This document shows, piece by piece, positions 6,605-17,834 of a stretch of DNA of 23,845 bases. Position 1 is the first letter of the stretch; every line of letters starts with the position of its first letter. Under the pieces are notes generated by a model. The model worked only from the letters and a program-made list of their open reading frames with translations, searched no databases and was not told the origin of the DNA. The stretch comes from JBGVSA01 sp047605765 (GTDB lineage: Bacteria > Pseudomonadota > Gammaproteobacteria > Burkholderiales > Rhodocyclaceae): contig JASGFB010000078.1 of assembly GCA_047605765.1 (NCBI GenBank), positions 1 to 23,845 of the forward strand, given 5' to 3'. Both the position numbers and the translations under genes were made by a program.

Positions 6605-8092
6605 ATGCCCGCCGGCCCGATCAGCGCCCCCGACGCCATTCACGGCATCCTAGACTGGCTGAGCAGTCCGCCAGCGGCCGACATCGGCACCGAAGCCGAG
6701 GCGCTCGGCCATCAATTGGAAGCGGCCTACGCCCCGGCCATCCCGGCCACGCAGTTCTATCGCTGCATCGAGCTTTTCCATGCCCGCGCGCTGCGCCTGG
6801 CCAATGAGTGCCGCAGCGGACTGGTGTCCGCACACGCGCCGCCCGCCTCATTGGTCAACACCGTCGCCAGCCTGGCGCCCTCGTTGCTGCGCATCGCCCA
6901 GGGCTTCGAGCGCGTCCTGCGCGATGCCCAGGACGGCGCCATCCGCACACAGCGCCGCCTGGCGGAGACCGCCACGGCGCGCGCGCTGCGTCTACTTATT
7001 GAGCAATATCTGATCGTCCAGCTCTGCAATGGCGAGCTGGAACGCGATTTCTGGTCCTGCGCCTACCGCCTGTTTGCGCTGTCGCGCATGGAGGCCGAGC
7101 CGCAGCAACCGCCCGGCAGCCCGGCCGAATCCGCCCTGGCCCAATACAAGCGTCTGCTTTGCCTGGGCACCCTGGATGTGCCGTCGCTGGCGCCCGCCGA
7201 ATTGAATTGGGCCGCTGACTACCTTTTGCGCGCAGCCAATCAGTTGCATGTGCAGGAAGAACGCCCCGCCACGCCGGACACCAGTTGGCACTGGCTGGAG
7301 CCGGCCCACGGCGCGGAACCCACCGCCTGGTCACGCACCGAACCTCCGCACAGGGCAGCCCTGCTGTATTTCTCGACAGCGGTGCTGGCACGCCGTGCCA
7401 GCGAAGCCCTGGCCCGCCACGACGCGGGACGCGATCGCGTGGAACTGGCGCCGACCGAGCATGCGCCAGATGTGCAGCCAGCCGCCGTGCTGGCCCGCCT
7501 GCGTCAGCGCTGGACCGCACCGGCGCGGCGCGAATTGCCACGCCGCCCGCAGCATTACGCCGTACAGGCCTGCGTGGGCCTGCCTGCTATCTGGCAGATG
7601 CTGCGCGCCGGCTCGCGCGCCGATGATTTCAGCACTGAATGGGATGTCATCAACGAAAGCCCGGGCGGCTTTTCGATCATGCAGATCAACAGCCTGGAAG
7701 CCGGCGTCGTCGCCGGCACGGCCATCGCCCTGCGCCGCGACCCCAGCGCCGAATGGAGCATCTGCGTGGTGCGCTGGCTGCGCAGCGACATGCCCGGTCG
7801 CATCGAGATCGGCCTGCAGATCGTGTCGCAGGGCGCGATTCCGGTGCAGGTCGGATTCCGCAAACCGGATCAACCGACGGGCATGATCGAAGCGCTCGTA
7901 CTACCGGTCTTGCCGGCCCTGCGCCAGCACCAGGCCATCCTTGCCCCGGTGGGCACGTATACGTCGCGCCGCTTCGCGCTGATGTCCGACATCGATCGCC
8001 TGTATGTGGCGCAGGGACGTCTGCTCAGCCTGGATATGCAGACTTCCAATATTGAACTGTTCCAGTTCGAGATCGACCCCTACCCGATCTGA
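6605..8092 (+). CDS. PilZ-like protein with large N-terminal region, function unknown
   Basis: A 495-residue soluble protein with no signal peptide or membrane segment. Residues 1-300 are rich in Ala, Leu and Arg, look helical, and match nothing I recognise. From about 305 the character changes to beta-rich. There is an RxxxR at 309-313 (RELPR) and an N-x-S-x-x-G at 350-355 (NESPGG). After these comes alternating hydrophobic text with a WSICVVRWLR strand and IEIGLQIVSQGA, which resembles a PilZ barrel able to bind cyclic di-GMP. The gap between the two motifs (about 37 residues) is longer than usual, so binding is uncertain. Start at ATG 6605; no strong ribosome-binding site is visible. It is divergent from rpsP and convergent with yihY, 12 nt away, and appears to stand alone. 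Confidence 0.6.
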   Translation: MPAGPISAPDAIHGILDWLSSPPAADIGTEAEALGHQLEAAYAPAIPATQFYRCIELFHARALRLANECRSGLVSAHAPPASLVNTVASLAPSLLRIAQGFERVLRDAQDGAIRTQRRLAETATARALRLLIEQYLIVQLCNGELERDFWSCAYRLFALSRMEAEPQQPPGSPAESALAQYKRLLCLGTLDVPSLAPAELNWAADYLLRAANQLHVQEERPATPDTSWHWLEPAHGAEPTAWSRTEPPHRAALLYFSTAVLARRASEALARHDAGRDRVELAPTEHAPDVQPAAVLARLRQRWTAPARRELPRRPQHYAVQACVGLPAIWQMLRAGSRADDFSTEWDVINESPGGFSIMQINSLEAGVVAGTAIALRRDPSAEWSICVVRWLRSDMPGRIEIGLQIVSQGAIPVQVGFRKPDQPTGMIEALVLPVLPALRQHQAILAPVGTYTSRRFALMSDIDRLYVAQGRLLSLDMQTSNIELFQFEIDPYPI

Positions 8093-8104
8093 CCCACGCC
8101 CCCG

Positions 8105-9364
8105 TCAGCGCATTTCATTGGCAATGCGCGCGGCGTCGACGTCCATCAACTGCGGAATCGGCGTATCGAGCGAAGCCTGCACGCGCGCCAGCGCGTGTTC
8201 GACGATGCGCTGGTCGCCATCGAGCATGTCGGCGTGGCGTGAGGTATCCGGCAGGATGCCGACCACCAGCGTCATGATCACATCACCCAGAGTCAGGCGT
8301 TCGGCGGCGATGGTCAGCGACCAATCACCGGCGTCGGTGCGCATCACCCAGCCGGCGCTGCGCATGTCTTCGAGCATGCGTTCCAGCCGCGTCGGCGTGA
8401 GCCCGCCACGACGCGCCAGGGTGGTCGGCGACACCGGCCGCCCGGTGCGCTGGGCCTCGGTCAGCGTAATGACCATGCGCAGGGCGGCATGGATGCGCCC
8501 GCCAATGGTGTCCGGCAGCACACGACGGCGCGCCACGAAGTCGGGCATCACGGCCGCCACGATGGCACCGAGCAAGATGGCAATCCATGACAGATACAGC
8601 CAGATCAGGAAGATCGGCACCACCGAGAACGCGCCATAGATCAGCGTGAAACTTGGCAGCCGCGCCAGGTACAAGCCGAAAACGCGCTGGATGATCATCA
8701 CACCCAGGCCCGCCACCAGACCGCCGACGGCGCTGTGCCACAGCACCAGGCGCCGATGCGGCACGGTGTGGAACAGATAGCCGAAGAAACATGACAGAAG
8801 GATGCCGGGGAACACCCGATACACGACCGAGCCGATCCACTGCGGGCTATCCACCCACCCCAGGGACACGGTAATCAGTTCGCTGGTCGCCGCCACGCTC
8901 GCCGCAAACAGGACCGGCCCCAGCGTCAGCGCCAGCCAGTAGGTCGGCAGACGCAGCCACCATGGGCGCGGGCGGCGCACCTCCCAGATGTGGTTGAGCG
9001 TGTGTTCCACCGTCTGCAGCAGCAACACCGCCGTAATCACCAACAGCGCAGTGCCGACAATGGTCAGATTGGACGCCTTCTGGCTGAACTGCACCGCATA
9101 GGTCGCGATGACCTTGCCGGCCCGGTCGGGCAGCAGGTTGTCGAGCAGGAAGCCGCGCATCGCCAGGCCCAGACGCGCAAACGGCGCAAACTGGCTCATG
9201 ATGCTCAGCACCACCGCCAGCAGCGGCACCAGCGACAGCAGCGTGGTGTACGTGAGACTGCCGGCCACTTGAGCCACGCGCACCTCGTTGAACTTGGCCT
9301 GCACCAAATCGGCGAGCACGGCCGCCTCGCTGGCGCGCCAACGCTGATACCACGATCGAGTCAT
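8105..9364 (-). CDS. YihY family inner membrane protein (UPF0761)
   Basis: Integral membrane protein of the family once mis-assigned as RNase BN; its molecular role is not established. The 419-residue protein shows the family segments SLTYTTLLSLVPLLAVV (about 36-52) and LIYGAFSVVPIFLIWLYL (241-258), with about six membrane helices between 35 and 275. After residue 280 a soluble tail of about 140 residues follows, with a winged-helix-like stretch (PVSPTTLARRGGLTPTRLE). This tail is absent from the shortest family members. The start chosen is the internal ATG at 9362-9364 (MTRSWYQRW); the open frame continues 11 codons further, but that would leave little room for promoters in the divergent gap to wrbA. 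Confidence 0.88.
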   Translation of the reverse strand: MTRSWYQRWRASEAAVLADLVQAKFNEVRVAQVAGSLTYTTLLSLVPLLAVVLSIMSQFAPFARLGLAMRGFLLDNLLPDRAGKVIATYAVQFSQKASNLTIVGTALLVITAVLLLQTVEHTLNHIWEVRRPRPWWLRLPTYWLALTLGPVLFAASVAATSELITVSLGWVDSPQWIGSVVYRVFPGILLSCFFGYLFHTVPHRRLVLWHSAVGGLVAGLGVMIIQRVFGLYLARLPSFTLIYGAFSVVPIFLIWLYLSWIAILLGAIVAAVMPDFVARRRVLPDTIGGRIHAALRMVITLTEAQRTGRPVSPTTLARRGGLTPTRLERMLEDMRSAGWVMRTDAGDWSLTIAAERLTLGDVIMTLVVGILPDTSRHADMLDGDQRIVEHALARVQASLDTPIPQLMDVDAARIANEMR

Positions 9365-9383
9365 CGCTCTGGAGCCTGCTCCG

Positions 9384-9389
9384 TATAAT
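9384..9389 (+). promoter_or_regulatory. Perfect TATAAT upstream of wrbA
   Basis: A consensus TATAAT lies 28 nt before the wrbA start codon. No good -35 is present at 16-18 nt (the hexamer there is close to TCATCG), so activity would depend on an activator or other contacts. It sits in the 52-nt gap between divergent yihY and wrbA. Confidence 0.45.
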
Positions 9390-9416
9390 GCGCGCATTCT
9401 AAGATCGCCTGCCCCA

Positions 9417-10022
9417 ATGAAAGAAATCCTCGTCCTGTACTACAGCCACCGCGGCGCCGTGCGCGCCCTGGCCGAACAGATCGCACGCGGCATCGATTCG
9501 GTGGCCGGCGTCAGCGCCCGCGTCCGGACCGTGCCGCGCGTATCCACCGTGTGCGAAGCCACCGAATCGGACATCCCCGCCGATGGGCCGCCGTATGTCG
9601 AACTGCGCGACCTCGACGAGTGTATTGGTTTGGCGCTGGGCTCGCCCACCCGATTCGGCAACATGGCCGCGCCGCTGAAGTACTTCCTCGACGGCACGGC
9701 CAGCGCCTGGCTGTCGGGAGCACTGGCCGGCAAGCCCGCCTGCGTATTCACCTCCACCGCGAGCCTGCATGGCGGCCAGGAAAGCACGCTGCTGTCGATG
9801 ATGCTGCCGCTGCTCCACCATGGCATGTGCATTGTTGGCCTGCCCTATACCGAACCGGCGCTGAATGGCACGCGCGGCGGTGGCACACCGTATGGCGCCA
9901 GCCATCACGCTGGCATGGATGGCGATCCGGCCCTTTCCGACGATGAGAAACGGCTGGCTTTCGCACAGGGCGCGCGCCTGGCGCAGATGGCGCTCAAGCT
10001 GGCCGCCGGAGGTCCGCTGTGA
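9417..10022 (+). CDS. wrbA: NAD(P)H:quinone oxidoreductase, WrbA type
   Basis: Flavodoxin-like FMN enzyme that reduces quinones by two electrons, limiting redox cycling. The 201-residue protein begins with the beta1/phosphate loop KEILVLYYSHRGAVR (2-16), then GSPTRFGNMAAPLKYFLD in the middle and STASLHGGQESTLLSM (about 117-132), which are the WrbA flavin-binding stretches. Length and motifs match the family. The gene is followed, overlapping by one base, by a DUF2069 membrane protein, a pairing often seen in beta- and gammaproteobacteria. Confidence 0.95.
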   Translation: MKEILVLYYSHRGAVRALAEQIARGIDSVAGVSARVRTVPRVSTVCEATESDIPADGPPYVELRDLDECIGLALGSPTRFGNMAAPLKYFLDGTASAWLSGALAGKPACVFTSTASLHGGQESTLLSMMLPLLHHGMCIVGLPYTEPALNGTRGGGTPYGASHHAGMDGDPALSDDEKRLAFAQGARLAQMALKLAAGGPL

Positions 10023-10378
10023 TGCTCGTGCGTATCCGCGTCGCTGCCGTGGCCTGCCTGCTGGCCCTGATCGCATTGTGCCTGGCATGGGAGCTGTGGC
10101 TGGCTCCCCTGCGGCCGGGCGGCTCATGGCTGGTGCTCAAAGCGCTGCCGCTACTGCTGCCGCTGCGCGGGTTCCTGCATGGCCGACGCTACACCTGCCA
10201 GTGGGTCAGCCTCGCCATCTGGCTGTATTTCATTGAAGGCACGGTGCGCGGCGCATCCGATGCCGGGCTGTCGGCTGCGCTGGGATGGATCGAAGCGGCC
10301 TTGTGCGTGGCGCTCTTCGTCCTGTGCTGTGCCTATGCTCGCCTGGGGGCGCCTTCACGACTGCACGCCCAGGGCTAG
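10022..10378 (+). CDS. DUF2069 family membrane protein
   Basis: A 118-residue hydrophobic protein with about four membrane helices (roughly 5-25, 36-48, 60-75, 85-108). The family-typical stretches are WELWLAPLRPGGSWLVLKAL, then LLPLRGFLHGRRYTCQW and WLYFIEGTVRGASD. Its function is unknown. The ATG at 10022 overlaps the wrbA stop (TGATG), indicating translational coupling; a GTG one codon earlier is a possible alternative start. The conserved link with WrbA suggests, but does not show, a role near the quinone pool. Confidence 0.88.
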   Translation: MLVRIRVAAVACLLALIALCLAWELWLAPLRPGGSWLVLKALPLLLPLRGFLHGRRYTCQWVSLAIWLYFIEGTVRGASDAGLSAALGWIEAALCVALFVLCCAYARLGAPSRLHAQG

Positions 10379-10432
10379 TCGACGCCGCGCCCCGCCAGCG
10401 CCGATGGGGCTGCGCGATGTAGATCCAATGGT

Positions 10433-10684
10433 TCAGTGGACATCCAGCGCCGCCCTCAAGGCGAGGATGTCCACTTCGACCTGCTCCATGCCGGGAAACG
10501 GCCGCCCGGCCCGCGCATACCAATAGCGGGCATTGTTTTCGTCGCCCTCAATAGCGTGGACGATCCCATGCAGCCAGTGCCCATGGGGGGTATCGGTGGC
10601 CTGCGCGACTTCATGCGCCGTGTCCCATTGGCCGTCACGCAGTGCGTCGATGGCGCGTCGTAATTCATCCGCTGAAGCTGACAT
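10433..10684 (-). CDS. Small conserved-looking protein of unknown function
   Basis: An 83-residue acidic, helical protein beginning MSASADELRRAIDALRDGQ. The centre, HGIVHAIEGDENNARYWYAR, looks like a single TPR-type helical hairpin and is the most constrained-looking part; similar short proteins are, from memory, widespread in proteobacteria without a function. The frame continues upstream to 10714, but the ATG at 10682-10684 is preceded at ideal spacing by AGGAGG, which decides the start. It lies downstream of ppc in the same direction, beyond a strong terminator, so its expression probably depends on read-through or a weak local start. No gene symbol. Confidence 0.8.
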   Translation of the reverse strand: MSASADELRRAIDALRDGQWDTAHEVAQATDTPHGHWLHGIVHAIEGDENNARYWYARAGRPFPGMEQVEVDILALRAALDVH

Positions 10685-10711
10685 GTCGAACCTCCTGTGC
10701 GGGGCGCCATG

Positions 10712-10733
10712 CAAAACGCCCCTTGCGGGGCGT
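10712..10733 (-). terminator. Intrinsic terminator after ppc
   Basis: Read on the minus strand, ACGCCCC and GGGGCGT form a perfect 7-bp stem with a 4-nt loop, followed by TTTTGC. It lies about 47 nt after the ppc stop and only about 16 nt ahead of the AGGAGG ribosome-binding site of the small downstream gene. Confidence 0.8.
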
Positions 10734-10779
10734 CTGGGTGGCGCGTTCGGTCAGCTTACGCCGACCGGACCGGATTGCA

Positions 10780-13539
<2,760 letters not shown>

Positions 13540-13792
13540 CTGATGTATTACCAGCCCGCTAGCGGACGCGACCACCACGGCATGCGCCCAAAAGGTTTGA
13601 AATATATCAGTCCAACGCGCCACTTTGGAGCATGCCGGCACGTTGCCGCACTCGTATGGCACACCCCATCACGCTGCGGACCGCGCAAAGCGAGGGCCAG
13701 AGCGGCTTTCAGGCACGCGTGGTAGCATCTGCCGGCGCTCCAGGTGCAATTTCCATGCCCCCGGCGTGGTCTTTTTCGATTCGACAGCCACC
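13540..13792. promoter_or_regulatory. Divergent ppc/hemC intergenic region
   Basis: 253 bp without a supported gene. On the minus strand a TATATT hexamer (13601-13606) is a candidate -10 for ppc, about 60 nt before its start, but no clear -35 is at the right distance. For hemC no promoter stood out. No convincing ribosome-binding site is visible ahead of the ppc ATG. The upstream extensions of both open frames through this region do not resemble their families. Confidence 0.35.
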
Positions 13793-14740
13793 ATGTCCCA
13801 CGATATCGCCGCCCCCACCCGCATCGTCATCGCCACGCGCGAAAGCCGCCTCGCCCTGTGGCAGGCCCATCACGTCAAGGCTCGCCTGGAGGCGGCCTGG
13901 CCGGGTTGCGTCGTGGAACTGCTGGGTATGACCACGCGCGGCGATCAGATCCTCGATCGCACGCTGTCCAAGGTCGGCGGCAAGGGCTTGTTCGTCAAGG
14001 AACTCGAAAACGCACTCCTCGACGGTCGCGCCGACATCGCGGTGCACTCGATGAAAGACGTGCCGGGCGAGTTGCCACCGCAATTCGCGCTGGTGGCGAC
14101 CCTGGCGCGCGAACGGCCGCACGATGCATTCGTTTCCAACCGCTACGACAGCCTGGACGATCTGCCACCCGGCGCCGTCGTCGGCACCTCCAGCCTGCGG
14201 CGCGAAGCGCAGCTCCACGCGCAGTACCCCTACCTGGCGGTACACCCCTTGCGCGGGAATCTCGACACGCGCCTGCGCAAGCTCGACGAAGGCCAGTTCG
14301 ATGCCATCATCCTGGCCGCCGCCGGGCTGACGCGCCTGGGCCTGGGCGAACGCATCCGCGCCGAATTGCCCACGCAGATTTCACTACCGGCCGCCGGCCA
14401 GGGAGCGCTCGGCATCGAAGCCTGCCTGGACCGGCCCGAGATCGCCGCCTGGCTGGCGCCGCTGGCCGATCACGACACCACCGTCTGCGTCGCCGCCGAA
14501 CGCGCACTGACGCTGGCCTTGCAAGGCGGCTGCGACGTCCCCATCGGGGCGTTCTGCGAAGTGAGCGGCGCCGGCCTGGCGATGCGCGCCTTCGTCGCCA
14601 CCCCGGATGGCACACGCTTCGTCAGGGCCGAGGGCACAACGACGGCGGCCGACGCGCTGAGCGCCGAAGCGCTGGGCCAATCCCTGGCCGACCGCCTGCT
14701 GGCAGACGGCGCGCGCGAGATACTGGCGAGCCTGCGCTGA
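13793..14740 (+). CDS. hemC: Porphobilinogen deaminase (hydroxymethylbilane synthase)
   Basis: Joins four porphobilinogen molecules into the linear tetrapyrrole hydroxymethylbilane. The 315-residue protein shows IATRESRLALWQA (about 13-25), GDQILDRTLSKVGGKGLFVKE, DIAVHSMKDVP with the catalytic Asp region, GTSSLRREAQL, and LQGGCDVPIGAF, where C247 carries the dipyrromethane cofactor. The ATG at 13793 (MSHDIAAPTR) is chosen; the frame is open back to 13625 but the added residues are not family-like. First gene of hemC-hemD-hemX-hemY; its stop is one base before the hemD start. Confidence 0.97.
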   Translation: MSHDIAAPTRIVIATRESRLALWQAHHVKARLEAAWPGCVVELLGMTTRGDQILDRTLSKVGGKGLFVKELENALLDGRADIAVHSMKDVPGELPPQFALVATLARERPHDAFVSNRYDSLDDLPPGAVVGTSSLRREAQLHAQYPYLAVHPLRGNLDTRLRKLDEGQFDAIILAAAGLTRLGLGERIRAELPTQISLPAAGQGALGIEACLDRPEIAAWLAPLADHDTTVCVAAERALTLALQGGCDVPIGAFCEVSGAGLAMRAFVATPDGTRFVRAEGTTTAADALSAEALGQSLADRLLADGAREILASLR

Positions 14741-14741
14741 C

Positions 14742-15503
14742 ATGCCGCTGGCCGGCCGCACGATCGTCGTGACGCGGCCGCGCGAGCAGGCCGAAAGCCT
14801 GCTCCGGCAGGTGCGCGCGGCAGGTGCGCGCGCGATCGACTTCGCGGTGATCGACATCGCCCCGCTGGAAGATGCCGCACCGCTGCACGCACTGGCCGCG
14901 CGACTGGGCGACTACGATCTGGCGTTCTTCGTCAGCCCCAACGCGGTCAGCCACGCCCTGAGCGCCTTGCCGCGCCCTCAATGGCCACCGCACCTGACCA
15001 TCGCAACGGTCGGACCGGGCAGCGCCAAGGCCTTGCGCGAAGCGGGCTTTGACGCTGTCATCGTACCCACCGACCGATTCGACTCCGAAAGCGTGCTCGC
15101 CCTGCCGGCCTTTGCCGAACACGCCGTCCGCGGACGCCGCATAGTGATCCTGCGCGGCGACGGCGGGCGCGAACTGCTGGCCGACACACTGCGCGCCCGG
15201 GGCGCCCAGGTCGACGCGGTCACCTGCTATCGGCGCCGCCGCGCCACGCTCGACACGGCGCCGCTGCGCACACTGTGGGCGGCGGGCGAACTCGACGCCC
15301 TGGTATTCACCAGCAGCGAAGGGGTGAGGTATTTCGCCGAATTGCTTGGCGCCGAAGTCGGAGCCATCCTGAATGAAACCGCGCTCTTCGCGCCCCATCC
15401 CCGCATCGGTGAAGCGCTAGCCGTCCACGGCGCACAACACGTCATCCTCACCGGGCCGGGAGATGAGGGCATCCTGACCGCCTTGCACAAGCACTTTGGT
15501 TAA
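14742..15503 (+). CDS. hemD: Uroporphyrinogen-III synthase
   Basis: Closes hydroxymethylbilane with inversion of ring D to form uroporphyrinogen III, the branch point to heme, siroheme and cobalamin. The 253-residue protein is weakly conserved, as is normal for HemD, but has the expected landmarks: TIVVTRPREQAESL near the N-terminus, FVSPNAVSHAL (about 65-75), TVGPGSAKALREAGFD (about 89-104), CYRRRRA, and LVFTSSEGVRYFAELL. Position directly behind hemC, with a TGAcATG junction, settles the call. The end overlaps a possible TTG start of hemX. Confidence 0.93.
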   Translation: MPLAGRTIVVTRPREQAESLLRQVRAAGARAIDFAVIDIAPLEDAAPLHALAARLGDYDLAFFVSPNAVSHALSALPRPQWPPHLTIATVGPGSAKALREAGFDAVIVPTDRFDSESVLALPAFAEHAVRGRRIVILRGDGGRELLADTLRARGAQVDAVTCYRRRRATLDTAPLRTLWAAGELDALVFTSSEGVRYFAELLGAEVGAILNETALFAPHPRIGEALAVHGAQHVILTGPGDEGILTALHKHFG

Positions 15504-15513
15504 AATCGACGGT

Positions 15514-16641
15514 ATGAACGAACCGCTCAATCCCCCGCCCGCCCCCAGCGACGCACCGCGCCGAGCAGAGCGCACGCCGCGCCCCTTCACCTGGCACCAT
15601 CCGCTGCTGATCGTGATGCTGGTGGCCATTGCGCTGCTTGCCTGGCAATGGATAGACACCCGCAACGAGCTAAGACGCGCCCAGACCGAGTTCACGCGGC
15701 GCCTGGCCGACGGCGACACGGCCGCCAAGGAAGCCCGCGCCATCGCCCGCCAGAGCCAGGAAAACCTGCAGGCGCTGCAGGCCAAGACCGCTGTCATGGA
15801 AGCCCAGTTGGCCGAATCGCAAGGCCAGCAGGCGGCCCTCGATTCGCTGTACCAGGAGTTCTCGCGCGCCAAGGACGAACGCATCCTGTCGCAGGCGGCA
15901 CAAGCCCTGGACATCGCCTCGCAGCAACTGCAACTGGCCAACAACGTGCCGGCGGCGCTGGCGGCCCTGCAATCGGCCGACGCCGGCCTGGCGTCGCTCG
16001 ACCGTGCCCAGCTCCTGCCGGTGCGCAAGCTGGTCGCGCGCGACATCGAACGCCTCAAGGCACTGCCGCTGTCGGACGTCGACAGCATGAGCCTGATGCT
16101 GGATGCCATGCTCGGGCGCATCGACAGCCTGCCGCTGGGCTTCGAACACCAGCCGGCCAAGCCGCTCGCCACGCCCAAGCCCGCACCGCGCGCCAAGCAG
16201 ACCGCACGCCGCCCTGCCGGAGCCGAATCCGCACCGCTGGCCAGTGCGCCGCTGGCGGCGGAAAGCACCGAACCCGACTGGATCAGCGGACTGTTCGGCG
16301 ATCTCTGGAACGAACTGCGCCAATTGGTGCGTATCGAGCGCCTCGACCGCCCGGAACCGGTCCTGCTGTCGCCCCAGCAAGCGCTGTATCTACGTGAAAA
16401 CCTGCGCCTGCGCCTGCTGTCGGCGCGGCTGGCGCTGCTCCAACGCGACGGCAAGGTCTTCAACGAAGACGTCAGCCAGTCGCGTCTGTGGCTGGAGCGT
16501 TACTTCGACGTCGACGCCCGCCCGGTGGCCGGCATGATCGCCGATCTGCGGCAGATCGAAGGGGCACGCCTGTCGGTCGACCTGCCTTCCCTGAACGAAA
16601 CCGAAGCGGCGCTGCGTGGCGTCAAGCTCGGTTCGCGCTGA
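15514..16641 (+). CDS. hemX: HemX-like membrane protein of the heme operon
   Basis: 375-residue single-pass membrane protein of the HemX family, sometimes mislabelled uroporphyrinogen-III C-methyltransferase; no methyltransferase motifs are present. It has a Pro-rich cytoplasmic N-terminus, a membrane helix at about 29-47, a coiled-coil-like Ala/Gln/Glu-rich stretch (about 50-115) and a helical periplasmic domain. ERYFDVDARPVAGMIADLRQIEG near the C-terminus is typical of the family. The ATG at 15514, 10 nt after the hemD stop, is chosen over a TTG at 15496 inside hemD. Proposed to act with HemY and tetrapyrrole enzymes at the membrane; its biochemical role is not settled. Confidence 0.88.
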   Translation: MNEPLNPPPAPSDAPRRAERTPRPFTWHHPLLIVMLVAIALLAWQWIDTRNELRRAQTEFTRRLADGDTAAKEARAIARQSQENLQALQAKTAVMEAQLAESQGQQAALDSLYQEFSRAKDERILSQAAQALDIASQQLQLANNVPAALAALQSADAGLASLDRAQLLPVRKLVARDIERLKALPLSDVDSMSLMLDAMLGRIDSLPLGFEHQPAKPLATPKPAPRAKQTARRPAGAESAPLASAPLAAESTEPDWISGLFGDLWNELRQLVRIERLDRPEPVLLSPQQALYLRENLRLRLLSARLALLQRDGKVFNEDVSQSRLWLERYFDVDARPVAGMIADLRQIEGARLSVDLPSLNETEAALRGVKLGSR

Positions 16642-16651
16642 GGGGCTGCCG

Positions 16652-17824
16652 ATGCGTACCTTGCTGTGGCTGCTGGCCCTCTTTGCAATTGCCGCCGCGC
16701 TGGCCGTGGCGGCGCGTTACAACACCGCCTACGCCCTGTTCGTGTGGCCACCCTATCGCCTGCAGATTTCGATGAACCTGCTGGTGCTGTTGGGCATAAC
16801 CAGTTTCGCCGTGCTGTATGCGCTGATCCGCCTGGTCGCGCGCACCCTGGCTCTGCCCACGGCGGTGGCGGCCTACCGCGAACGCAAGAAGCGCGAGCGT
16901 GCCGCCCGCGCCCTGCGCGATGCCGAACGCCTGTTCATGGAAGGGCGTTTCGGGCAAGCCTATCGCCTGGCGGTGAGTGCCTATGACGGTGGCGAATCCT
17001 GCGGATTGTCGGCCCTGATGGCGGCGCGCGCCGCCCACGCCATGCGCGAACCGGCACGGCGCCAGCAATGGCTGGACAAAGCCTCGCACTATGACGACGA
17101 GATCCGCACCGCGCGCCTCATGCTGGAAGCCGAATTCGCCCTCGCCGACCGCCGTTTCGACGAAGCGGCCATGCGCCTGGACACCCTGCGGGCCAGCGGC
17201 CAGCGCCACATCGCGGCCCTGCGCCTGGCACTACAGGCCGAGCAGGCGCGCGGACGCTGGGACGAAGTGGCGCGTCTGGCGCGGCAACTGCGCAAGTACC
17301 ATGCACTCACGCCGGAACAGGCCGCCCCGCTGCTGCGCCGGGCGCTGCTGGAACAACTGCGCGAGGCCGATGGCGATCAGCAAAGCATGCAACGCGTGTG
17401 GGCCACCATCCCCGACGAGGAACGTCGCGATCCGACCTTCCTGTGCCGCGCCATTCCGCACCTGATTGGCGCCAGCGCCGACCGGGAAGCCCTTGCCGCC
17501 ATCCAGGAAGCCCTCGAACGCGAATGGGAGCCCGAACTGGCCACGCTATATGGCCGCTGCAAGTCGGGCGAACTGCGCGACCAGCTGGCGACGGCCGAAG
17601 CTTGGCTCAAGCAGCATCCGGACGACGCCGGCCTGCTGCTGACGCTGGGCCGTCTGTGCCTGCGCGGCCAGTTGTGGGGTAAGGCGCAGAGCTACTTCGA
17701 GGCCTCGCTGTCGATGTCGCCGAGCCGTGCCGCGCACCTCGAACTGGCGCGCCTGGCCGAACAGTTGGGCCGTGTGGCCGAAGCTCAGCAGCACTTCCGC
17801 ACCGCCGCCGAATTGGCGTCCTGA
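16652..17824 (+). CDS. hemY: HemY-type TPR membrane protein
   Basis: 390-residue inner-membrane protein of the proteobacterial HemY family, unrelated to the Bacillus protoporphyrinogen oxidase of the same name. Two membrane helices (about 1-21 and 40-62) form the HemY_N domain, with YALFVWPPYRLQIS between them. The large remainder is helical repeats of TPR type (for example DAERLFMEGRFGQAYRLA and GKAQSYFEASLSMSP). The ATG at 16652 follows a GAGGGG ribosome-binding site and lies 10 nt after hemX. A longer frame from 16616 overlaps hemX and is rejected. Last gene of the cluster, ended by a strong hairpin. Thought to support tetrapyrrole synthesis; the exact function is unknown. Confidence 0.9.
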   Translation: MRTLLWLLALFAIAAALAVAARYNTAYALFVWPPYRLQISMNLLVLLGITSFAVLYALIRLVARTLALPTAVAAYRERKKRERAARALRDAERLFMEGRFGQAYRLAVSAYDGGESCGLSALMAARAAHAMREPARRQQWLDKASHYDDEIRTARLMLEAEFALADRRFDEAAMRLDTLRASGQRHIAALRLALQAEQARGRWDEVARLARQLRKYHALTPEQAAPLLRRALLEQLREADGDQQSMQRVWATIPDEERRDPTFLCRAIPHLIGASADREALAAIQEALEREWEPELATLYGRCKSGELRDQLATAEAWLKQHPDDAGLLLTLGRLCLRGQLWGKAQSYFEASLSMSPSRAAHLELARLAEQLGRVAEAQQHFRTAAELAS

Positions 17825-17834
17825 GCCTTACCGT

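Noticed and set aside
13540..13662. N-terminal extension of ppc by 41 residues
   Set aside because: The extra residues are not PEPC-like and would use up the divergent promoter space shared with hemC.
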